Positions 1 through 5,246 of a DNA stretch of 7,417 bases are shown in pieces; position 1 is the stretch's first letter; each line of letters opens with the position of its first letter. Below the pieces are notes generated by a model. The model worked only from the letters and a program-made list of their open reading frames with translations, was not told the DNA's origin and did not search any database. The stretch covers positions 1-7,417 of the forward strand of contig JAFGGF010000286.1 in the NCBI GenBank assembly GCA_016930735.1. The letters are read 5' to 3'. This stretch comes from Prolixibacteraceae bacterium. Lineage in GTDB: Bacteria > Bacteroidota > Bacteroidia > Bacteroidales > Prolixibacteraceae. A program made the position numbers and the translations under genes.

Positions 1-477
1 TATATTACTACCGACCAGGTTGCAAATATGATTATTCAGGGAGACCCATCTCTTATGCTGGTCGATGTCCGTAGTGAAGAAGATTTTCAGAAATACTCAA
101 TTCAGCAATCATTAAATATTCCTCTCGAAAATTTATTAAATGAAGATAACCTGTCGTATTTCGGGATACCGGGAACCAAAGTAGTTTTTGTTTCAGAAGA
201 TGATATTAAAGCCGATCAGGCCTGGGTGCTTACTAAACGGCTGGGTTTTAGCAGTACTTATGTAATGAAAGGTGGAATGAACCAATGGGTTGAAACGATA
301 ATAGAACCGAAAAGACCTGCAGAAAGTGCTTCGAACTCAGAATTTGAAATATACCAGTCAAGGAAGGGAGCACAGTTGTATTTCACAGGAGCTAAAGCCG
401 AGGAACAGGAAACTTCAGGGTTGAATGTAAAAATTACCCGTAAGGAAAGAAGTAATGTTGCTTCGGGAGGATGTTAA
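1..477 (+). CDS. Rhodanese-like protein with C-terminal Gly-Gly-Cys tail (5' end outside window)
   Basis: The reading frame is open to the left edge. The nine codons before the first ATG (position 28) already read as the start of a rhodanese fold (YITTDQVAN), so the gene starts upstream and that ATG is internal; 158 residues are visible. The rhodanese domain covers about visible residues 1-100: LVDVR at 20-24, a degenerate version of the usual HIPGA segment, and a closing GG-x-x-x-W motif. The active-site loop reads VSEDD where the family has a catalytic Cys followed by a basic/Gly-rich loop; Ser65 sits at the Cys position. The only cysteine in the visible protein is the last residue, in the tail KERSNVASGGC. 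Rhodaneses normally move sulfane sulfur through a loop Cys persulfide, which this protein cannot do. It lies 27 bp before a second protein with the same tail, so the two are probably co-transcribed. Fold call is firm; function is not known. Confidence 0.85.
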   Translation, partial: YITTDQVANMIIQGDPSLMLVDVRSEEDFQKYSIQQSLNIPLENLLNEDNLSYFGIPGTKVVFVSEDDIKADQAWVLTKRLGFSSTYVMKGGMNQWVETIIEPKRPAESASNSEFEIYQSRKGAQLYFTGAKAEEQETSGLNVKITRKERSNVASGGC

Positions 478-504
478 TTAAAAACGTAATTTAAAATAAT
501 AACC

Positions 505-1143
505 ATGCATATACACGAATTGAATCCATGGAAGACATTAGTAGCACTGATAGTTTTTGTAGCCGTTTTGGTTGTGGGATTTTTAACTATGCGGAAACCA
601 TTGATTAGTTATAAATACAATATGAATGAAAGCCTGGAGCAATTAAGCAGTGATGATATATATTTTTATCCCTGGCAACTCGATGAGTTAATTAAAAATA
701 AACCGGAAAATATTGTATTATTTGATATCCGGAATAATTTTGTTTTTGGGCAGGGGCATATTCCGGGTGCTGAGAATTTATCGGCAAACGATCTGACTAA
801 AAAAGAAAACTTTGAGAGGCTTGAAAATCTGAATGAAATGGGAGTAACTGTTGTATTGTATGGCGAAGATGAGTTACAGGCCAACGGACCCTGGATGATT
901 TTCAGGCAGGTAGGCTTTGATAATGTTAAAATTCTTGCAGGAGGTTATCAGTATTACATTCAGCACAGCAATAACCTTGCTGCAACCCAGAATGATTCAT
1001 CCTGGAAAAAGGAAGTGCCCTGTTACGATTCTGAAAAAGTTGCTCTTAAAAACGGAGCTGTCGAAGAAAATGATCAACTATCGAATAAACCTGTTGTTAT
1101 ACAGCAAAGGAAAAAAGCTTCGGTGGCTGGCGGAGGTTGCTGA
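505..1143 (+). CDS. Membrane-anchored rhodanese-like protein with C-terminal Gly-Gly-Cys tail
   Basis: A complete 212-residue protein. One hydrophobic segment at about residues 11-29 would anchor it in the inner membrane or act as an uncleaved signal, leaving the rest probably periplasmic (inference). The rhodanese domain spans about 48-155, with FDIR at 73-76, the canonical GHIPGA at 84-89 and a GG at 146-147. The active-site loop is LYGEDE (118-123), so Gly120 stands where the catalytic Cys should be. Two cysteines remain, Cys173 in the linker and Cys212 at the very end, in the tail RKKASVAGGGC, which matches the tail of the upstream neighbour. The start is preceded by an A-rich stretch with no Shine-Dalgarno, as usual in Bacteroidota. 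It is the last gene of its unit, followed by an intrinsic terminator. It is not expected to be a classical thiosulfate sulfurtransferase. A thiol or persulfide carrier, or a redox-sensing partner, are possibilities only. Confidence 0.88.
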   Translation: MHIHELNPWKTLVALIVFVAVLVVGFLTMRKPLISYKYNMNESLEQLSSDDIYFYPWQLDELIKNKPENIVLFDIRNNFVFGQGHIPGAENLSANDLTKKENFERLENLNEMGVTVVLYGEDELQANGPWMIFRQVGFDNVKILAGGYQYYIQHSNNLAATQNDSSWKKEVPCYDSEKVALKNGAVEENDQLSNKPVVIQQRKKASVAGGGC

Positions 1144-1175
1144 CAACATATTTAAAAACCATATAGATAAAATTG

Positions 1176-1207
1176 CCCGGTAAAAAATATCGGGTTTTTT
1201 GTTTTTT
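1176..1207 (+). terminator. Rho-independent terminator of the rhodanese unit
   Basis: The arms CCCGGTA and TATCGGG pair over 7 bp (one G-U) around an AAAAA loop at 1176-1194, followed directly by TTTTTTGTTTTTT. It lies 32 bp after the stop codon of the second rhodanese-like gene and separates that unit from the response regulator downstream. Confidence 0.88.
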
Positions 1208-1324
1208 AATAAATTTACCTTCCAACATATTCAGGAAAAATCATTTTGATATCTTTTCAATCATATCAATTTTTTATCCGATTAACTTCCATTATTTTTA
1301 CATTCTGAATAAAAATAAAATTAT

Positions 1325-2482
1325 ATGTCAAAAATCCTGGTTATCGACGATGAGCGAAGTATCCGGAATACATTAAAAGAAATTCTGGAATACGAAAAAT
1401 ATGAAGTTGATTTGGCTGAAGATGGGCAAAGCGGAATAGAACTATTCAGGAACCATGAAATTGATATAGTATTATGTGATATTAAAATGCCCGGGATGGA
1501 TGGTATTGAAGTAATGGAAAAGCTGACAGCTCTGAATCCCGATATTCCGGTAGTTATGATTTCAGGGCACGGAAACATCGATACTGCAGTTGATTCGATT
1601 AAAAAAGGTGCATATGATTTTATTGAAAAGCCGCTTGATTTAAACCGGCTGCTGATTACGATCAGGAACGCCATGGATAAATCTAACCTGGTTACCGAAA
1701 CCAGGTTGCTCAAAAAGAAGGTTAGCAAAAGATATCAGATTGTTGGAGAATCGGCTGCAATCAGAAAAGTAATTGATATGGCCGACAGAGTTGCTCCCAC
1801 AGATGCACGTGTATTGATTACAGGCTTGAACGGGACAGGGAAAGAACTGGTTGCCAGGAGGATTCATGATATGAGTAACCGGTCATCAGGCCCCTTTGTT
1901 GAAGTTAACTGCGCGGCTATTCCTTCCGAATTGATCGAGAGTGAATTATTCGGGCATGAAAAGGGAGCATTTACTTCGGCTGTTAAACAAAGGATCGGAA
2001 AATTTGAGCAGGCTTCAGGAGGTACTTTATTTTTGGATGAAATTGGTGATATGAGCCTTTCTGCACAGGCAAAAGTACTCAGGGCATTACAGGAAAGTAT
2101 TATCAGCAGGGTTGGGGGAGATAAACATATTAAAGTGGATGTAAGAGTTGTGGCAGCAACTAATAAAAACCTGTCGCATGAAATTGAAGCCGGAAATTTC
2201 AGAGAAGACCTGTACCACAGGTTAAGCGTTATACTAATACATGTCCCCTCACTGAATGAAAGGATTGAAGATATCCCGCTTTTAGCCGATCATTTTATCA
2301 CCCAGGTTTGTAATGAATACGGAATGCCTAAAAAAATAATTACTGATGAAGCATTATCAGAATTGAAACAAATAGTCTGGACTGGCAATATCAGGGAATT
2401 CAGAAATGTAATTGAACGCCTTATAATTTTATGTGATCAGAAAATCGACAAAGAGGATGTTATCAATTTTGCAACTCGTTAA
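1325..2482 (+). CDS. NtrC-family sigma-54 response regulator lacking a DNA-binding domain
   Basis: A 385-residue two-domain protein. The receiver domain is at about residues 1-120, with acidic pocket Asp8/Asp9, phosphoacceptor Asp52 (LCDIKMPGMDG), Ser80 and Lys102. The AAA+ sigma-54 interaction domain is at about 138-370, with Walker A GLNGTGK at 167-173, a GAFTSA loop at 214-219 (GAFTGA in most of the family), Walker B LFLDE at 235-239, arginines of the FREDLYHR segment at 293 and 299, and the sensor II region WTGNIREFRNV at 352-362. The family phosphorylates, oligomerises and uses ATP to open sigma-54 promoters. The protein ends at DVINFATR, just after the AAA+ lid, with no Fis-type helix-turn-helix, and the bases after the stop do not encode one. 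From memory, close relatives of about this length, with GAFTSA and no HTH, are widespread in Bacteroidota, so this is probably a natural form and not a truncation. It is transcribed alone or with ppx (142 bp downstream). No cognate kinase is adjacent on this strand. Confidence 0.93.
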   Translation: MSKILVIDDERSIRNTLKEILEYEKYEVDLAEDGQSGIELFRNHEIDIVLCDIKMPGMDGIEVMEKLTALNPDIPVVMISGHGNIDTAVDSIKKGAYDFIEKPLDLNRLLITIRNAMDKSNLVTETRLLKKKVSKRYQIVGESAAIRKVIDMADRVAPTDARVLITGLNGTGKELVARRIHDMSNRSSGPFVEVNCAAIPSELIESELFGHEKGAFTSAVKQRIGKFEQASGGTLFLDEIGDMSLSAQAKVLRALQESIISRVGGDKHIKVDVRVVAATNKNLSHEIEAGNFREDLYHRLSVILIHVPSLNERIEDIPLLADHFITQVCNEYGMPKKIITDEALSELKQIVWTGNIREFRNVIERLIILCDQKIDKEDVINFATR

Positions 2483-2525
2483 TTAAAAATTCACCTCATT
2501 TAAGCAGGAAAGTCATAATTGATAG

Positions 2526-2545
2526 TATAAAACAAATGTTTTATA
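2526..2545. repeat. Perfect 20-bp AT-rich palindrome between the regulator and ppx
   Basis: TATAAAACA and TGTTTTATA form a perfect 9-bp inverted repeat around AA. It lies 43 bp after the regulator's stop and about 80 bp before the ppx start. It has no following T-run, so it is not a standard intrinsic terminator; an operator or an mRNA 3'-end hairpin is possible. In sequence this AT-rich it could also be chance. Confidence 0.4.
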
Positions 2546-2598
2546 TAAAATGTTAATATTCAAATACTGAAAGCATGAAATACAATAAATTTATTTCC

Positions 2599-2606
2599 CA
2601 TCTTTG
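2599..2606 (+). promoter_or_regulatory. Possible -7 element of the ppx promoter
   Basis: CATCTTTG, followed by C, is one base off the Bacteroidetes -7 consensus TAnnTTTG. It would start transcription roughly 10 bases before the ATG at 2625. No TTG -33 element is found at the expected 19-21 bp upstream, so this is a weak call. Confidence 0.3.
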
Positions 2607-2624
2607 CGTTTTATTATTTGAAAT

Positions 2625-3533
2625 ATGCGGTTAGCAATTATCGACCTTGGAACGAATACCTGTAACCTGCTGATTGCAGAAATACTGGAGTCCAATTATA
2701 AGGTTCTTTATAGGGGGAAAGAACCTGTAAGGTTACTTTTTAGTAAAAAAAACGAAAACTGGATAAGAGAAGACGCTTTTATTAGAACTTCTCAGGCATT
2801 GGAAAATCATTTAAAAAAAATCAGGGAATTTTCAATATCAAGAGTTGAATTAATCGCAACTTCTGCAGTAAGGGATGCAGGAAACCGTGATGAGTTTGTC
2901 AGTTTTATACAGGACAAAACAGGTCTTGAACCCAATGTTATTACCGGTGAACGCGAAGCCGAACTGATTTTCAAGGGCGCACTTCTGGCTTTTAATCAAA
3001 TTGAAAGTCCATCATTAATTCTTGATATCGGAGGTGGAAGCAATGAGTTTATTGTTACCAGTGGTTCTGAAATTATCTGGGAAGAAAGCATACCTTCTGG
3101 GATGTCCCGTATAATAAACATGTTTAGCCTTTCTGACCCAATCAGCAAACAGGAGGAGACGGAATTGATCCGGTTTTTCAAATTACAGCACATTGATGCC
3201 ATTTTTAATGCCAAAAATGCAGGCGTAAGAACACTGATTGGCTGCTCAGGCGCATTTGATACAATTGCCGATTTAATAGACAAAGTTGATCCCGGATCCA
3301 AAAAAAGAGTGCGTCAGGAAATCAGGTTGAATGATTTTTTTAAAATTTACAAAATACTGATCAATTCCACCCGGAAAGAACGTAAAGAGATGAAAGGAAT
3401 GGACAATGTGAGGATTGACCTGATTGTCCCGGCTGTTATATTGATTAATCAGGTAATTACGGCTTTGGATATCAATACTGTTTTCCAAACCGACTATGCT
3501 TTAAGAGAGGGGGTTATGGCTGAAATTATTTAG
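2625..3533 (+). CDS. Ppx/GppA-family phosphatase (short form)
   Basis: A 302-residue protein of the ASKHA (actin/Hsp70) fold. Visible family motifs are the first phosphate loop IDLGTNTCN (6-14), ATSAVRDAGN (78-87), GEREAEL (108-114, holding the likely catalytic Glu111), the second phosphate loop LDIGGGSNEFI (133-143), SGAFDT (208-213), RIDLIVPA (263-270) and the closing YALREG (291-296). The family removes terminal phosphate from inorganic polyphosphate (exopolyphosphatase) or converts pppGpp to ppGpp. Which substrate applies cannot be told from the sequence. It lacks the C-terminal HD-like domain of the roughly 500-residue E. coli Ppx and GppA, and matches the short forms common in Bacteroidota and Actinobacteria. 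It is probably cytoplasmic. The start follows an AT-rich leader without Shine-Dalgarno. Its last 8 bases overlap the end of the convergent lipoprotein gene. Confidence 0.92.
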   Translation: MRLAIIDLGTNTCNLLIAEILESNYKVLYRGKEPVRLLFSKKNENWIREDAFIRTSQALENHLKKIREFSISRVELIATSAVRDAGNRDEFVSFIQDKTGLEPNVITGEREAELIFKGALLAFNQIESPSLILDIGGGSNEFIVTSGSEIIWEESIPSGMSRIINMFSLSDPISKQEETELIRFFKLQHIDAIFNAKNAGVRTLIGCSGAFDTIADLIDKVDPGSKKRVRQEIRLNDFFKIYKILINSTRKERKEMKGMDNVRIDLIVPAVILINQVITALDINTVFQTDYALREGVMAEII

Positions 3534-3972
3534 CCACGAATCCCTTTGTTAGCCTGCATTGAGCTAATTTTTTAATCCCTTCGGCAGCATTTAAAGTTTC
3601 GAGTTTGTTTCGTGCTTTAATTATACCCATTTTAGGTACCTGCTCAATATAATAGATTTTGCCGGCCTCAAAAACCATTTCAAGTTCTTCCTTGTTTTCA
3701 GCCTGGGAAAGGATTGTATGTTTTCCTGGTTCCAACATGGTATAGATAAAATTCTTGCCTTTGGTTTTTCCGATAAATTCACCATCGATAGAAACGTTGA
3801 AATTAATTGCTGTTCCAACAAATGCAGGCCTGACAATGTAAAGGAGGGCTTTATCAGCAGGAGCTTCCAATTGTTTTAACGGATCGGGAGCAGCTACTTT
3901 TTTTGTTGATGAACATGCAATCATTAATGCCATCAGAGCAACAAACATTAAAGGATATAATACTTTTTTCAT
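3526..3972 (-). CDS. DUF2846-like lipoprotein
   Basis: A 148-residue predicted lipoprotein. The N-terminus has a Lys-Lys start, a hydrophobic stretch and a lipobox ending MIAC-SS, so cleavage before Cys20 and lipid attachment are expected. The following SSTKK would be compatible with outer-membrane sorting. The mature domain (about residues 40-115) shows ALLYIVRP, a VSIDGEFIGK strand pair, LEPGKHTIL and an AGKIYYIEQ strand. I recognise this pattern as that of DUF2846 (a small beta-sandwich of unknown function), from memory and not from a search. It sits 11 bp after the exported protein gene at 3984-4523 on the same strand, so the two are almost certainly one operon. Its stop codon lies inside the 3' end of ppx on the opposite strand, and no terminator lies between the two convergent genes. 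Function unknown; an envelope role is likely. Confidence 0.85.
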   Translation of the reverse strand: MKKVLYPLMFVALMALMIACSSTKKVAAPDPLKQLEAPADKALLYIVRPAFVGTAINFNVSIDGEFIGKTKGKNFIYTMLEPGKHTILSQAENKEELEMVFEAGKIYYIEQVPKMGIIKARNKLETLNAAEGIKKLAQCRLTKGFVAK

Positions 3973-3983
3973 GAGAATTGGTT

Positions 3984-4523
3984 TTAGAAATTATAACGTA
4001 AACATAACTGGGTTTCTTTTCCAATACTGATACCGACATTAAACCGGTCGATAAATCGTTCCGCGTATTGTGGATTTTCGTAAACTTTGCTGTATTTTGG
4101 GGTAGCGGCTCCCCAAATGGCTCCTGCCAATGTAGAGATTCCTGTAAGAATAAGAATGGTATTCTTTTTAGAATCCTGGTCCACAGTCATACCCATTGAA
4201 TTTGCATCGCTTTCAGCCAGGCTTGCGCCGAGCACAGCTCCAAGGCATCCTGAGGCACCCATTGCCAGCCCATAAAGGACCATATGGTCACCGGTTTTTT
4301 TACTGATCGACAGAATCTGATCCATATTTATGTTGCGGTTAACATTGGATCCGGGTTCTGTAAAGGTAAAAACCAAACCATCCTGATTTAGGGAACTAAA
4401 TTTGATAATTGTCCCCTCAGTTGTGTTGATAATCCCTTTTTTTAATTTTAATGGTTCTTGTGAATTTCCTATAAATTGAAATAAACAAAAAATCAGAATG
4501 AAGAATATTTTCACTGGTTTCAT
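3984..4523 (-). CDS. Exported protein with two glycine-rich hydrophobic segments, unknown function
   Basis: A 179-residue protein whose family I do not recognise. Residues 1 to about 21 form a signal peptide (MKPVKIFFILIF, then a polar stretch ending NSQ). Residues 25-75 look like short beta strands around GIINTTEGTIIKF and may be a small beta-barrel module. Two Gly/Ala-rich hydrophobic segments follow (about 82-103, GLAMGASGCLGAVLGASLA; and about 121-140, ILILTGISTLAGAIWGAA), with the small-residue spacing of glycine-zipper helices, joined by a polar loop. The C-terminus (RFNVGISIGKETQLCLRYNF) alternates polar and non-polar residues and ends in Phe, as outer-membrane strands often do. The protein is thus probably envelope-associated. 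It is first in a two-gene unit with the lipoprotein. No sigma-ABfr promoter is visible in the 87 bp between this start and the tRNA terminator. Confidence 0.8.
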   Translation of the reverse strand: MKPVKIFFILIFCLFQFIGNSQEPLKLKKGIINTTEGTIIKFSSLNQDGLVFTFTEPGSNVNRNINMDQILSISKKTGDHMVLYGLAMGASGCLGAVLGASLAESDANSMGMTVDQDSKKNTILILTGISTLAGAIWGAATPKYSKVYENPQYAERFIDRFNVGISIGKETQLCLRYNF

Positions 4524-4610
4524 AGTAGTTGTTGATACTTTGGTTTATATAAGAAAGTTATGAATATTCTTTGGATTTATAATTATGAATCTAATGAATT
4601 TTATTTTATG

Positions 4611-4651
4611 AAAAACAAAAGTCCGGGTGTAATTAGTATACAACCGGACTT
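4611..4651 (-). terminator. Rho-independent terminator of tRNA-Cys
   Basis: On the - strand AAGTCCGG pairs perfectly with CCGGACTT. After one T/C mismatch the stem continues with TGTA/TACA around the loop TACTAAT, and the run TTGTTTTT follows. The hairpin (4619-4651) begins 9 bases past the tRNA 3' end and insulates the exported-protein gene from tRNA transcription. The T-run exists only in the - direction. Confidence 0.9.
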
Positions 4652-4660
4652 CTAAGGTTG

Positions 4661-4731
4661 AGGTCCCTGGCGGATTCGAACCGCCGTACACGGTTTTGCA
4701 GACCGTTGCCTAGCCACTCGGCCAAGGAACC
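4661..4731 (-). tRNA. tRNA-Cys (anticodon GCA)
   Basis: A complete 71-nt cloverleaf. The acceptor stem is GGTTCCT/AGGGACC (one G-U), the D stem GCC/GGC, the anticodon stem ACGGT/ACCGT with loop CTGCAAA, and the T stem GGCGG/CCGCC with loop TTCGAAT. The anticodon GCA (+ strand 4697-4699) reads UGC/UGU cysteine codons. The discriminator base is U, the main identity element for cysteinyl-tRNA synthetase. CCA is not encoded and must be added after transcription. It has its own promoter and terminator and so forms a single-gene unit. Confidence 0.97.
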
Positions 4732-4746
4732 CTTTATTTCGGACAG

Positions 4747-4776
4747 CAAAACTAATATTTTTTGGAGAAATCGCAA
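4747..4776 (-). promoter_or_regulatory. Bacteroidetes sigma-ABfr promoter of tRNA-Cys
   Basis: On the - strand, TTG (4774-4776) is followed after exactly 19 bp by TAGTTTTG (4747-4754). This matches the Bacteroidetes housekeeping consensus TTG-N19-TAnnTTTG fully. The expected transcription start is near 4740, leaving a leader of about 9 bases before the tRNA. Confidence 0.85.
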
Positions 4777-5246
4777 TAATTTCTTAATCAAAAGAAATTG
4801 GATTAATTGATTTGGATTTCTTACAATGTTTATTGTAAACTTACTATAAAAAGTAATTATTTGTAAAGTAAAATTTTTAGCAGGTCATTTGTGTGGCTTT
4901 GGAGCAACCTGACCTAATGTAAAATTCAATCCGTTAAAAGAAGAATATTATAAGATACTGCGCAGCTTTTCCCATTTCTGGTTAACAAGTGATTCCCTTT
5001 TTTTAACACCCATTTATTCAGACTTTGAAATGAATGATTATTTTTTGGATTCATCCCTTCCCTCAGTTCATTTAATTTGGATTTTTCACCATCTAAGACC
5101 GAACTTCTTCCATTTAAACCTCCGCTATATAAAAACATCGAACAAAATTTTAAAAAATTCGAATTAGTAGTATCAAAAATCATGCTCGATTTATCAAACA
5201 GATTATGTTTTATAACAATAAAGGAGAGGTTAATTAAACTGATGTT
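4777..5246. other. Gene-poor gap between histidine kinase and tRNA-Cys
   Basis: About 470 AT-rich bases in which I can support no gene. The longest frame is 85 codons on the - strand (4926-5183). It has no recognisable domain, no sigma-ABfr promoter and ordinary low-complexity character; it could be a decayed gene end or chance. A + frame that starts at 5077 runs into the antisense of the kinase and is rejected. Just past the kinase stop, AACTGA-AACA-TCAGTT forms a 6-bp hairpin on the - strand but lacks a T-run, so it is at most a weak terminator. Inverted repeats at 4821-4856 are listed separately. Confidence 0.6.
4821..4856. repeat. Two adjacent inverted repeats in the gap
   Basis: TTACAAT-GTTT-ATTGTAA (4821-4838, perfect 7-bp arms) is followed two bases later by TTACT-ATAAAA-AGTAA (4841-4856, perfect 5-bp arms). 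They lie 45 bp upstream of the tRNA-Cys -33 element. They might be binding sites for a dimeric regulator. High AT content makes chance a real alternative. Confidence 0.35.

Noticed and set aside
1241..1248. TCATTTTG as a -7 element for the response regulator gene
   Set aside because: It misses the conserved A of TAnnTTTG, has no TTG 19-21 bp upstream, and would leave a leader of about 70 bases. Not convincing.
1321..1867. Overlapping - strand frames across the response regulator
   Set aside because: They are antisense shadows of the receiver and AAA+ coding sequence.
4661..4731. tRNA-Cys as an attachment site of an integrated element
   Set aside because: No integrase gene, no duplicated tRNA 3' segment within the window, and the gene keeps its own promoter and terminator.
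4880..4917. Inverted AGGTCA...TGACCT pair as a hairpin or operator
   Set aside because: Only 6-bp arms about 22 bases apart with mismatched flanks, easily expected by chance.
4926..5183. 85-codon open frame on the - strand in the gap
   Set aside because: No recognisable domain, promoter or conserved motif. It is too short to support as a gene in AT-rich DNA and is kept only as a possible remnant.
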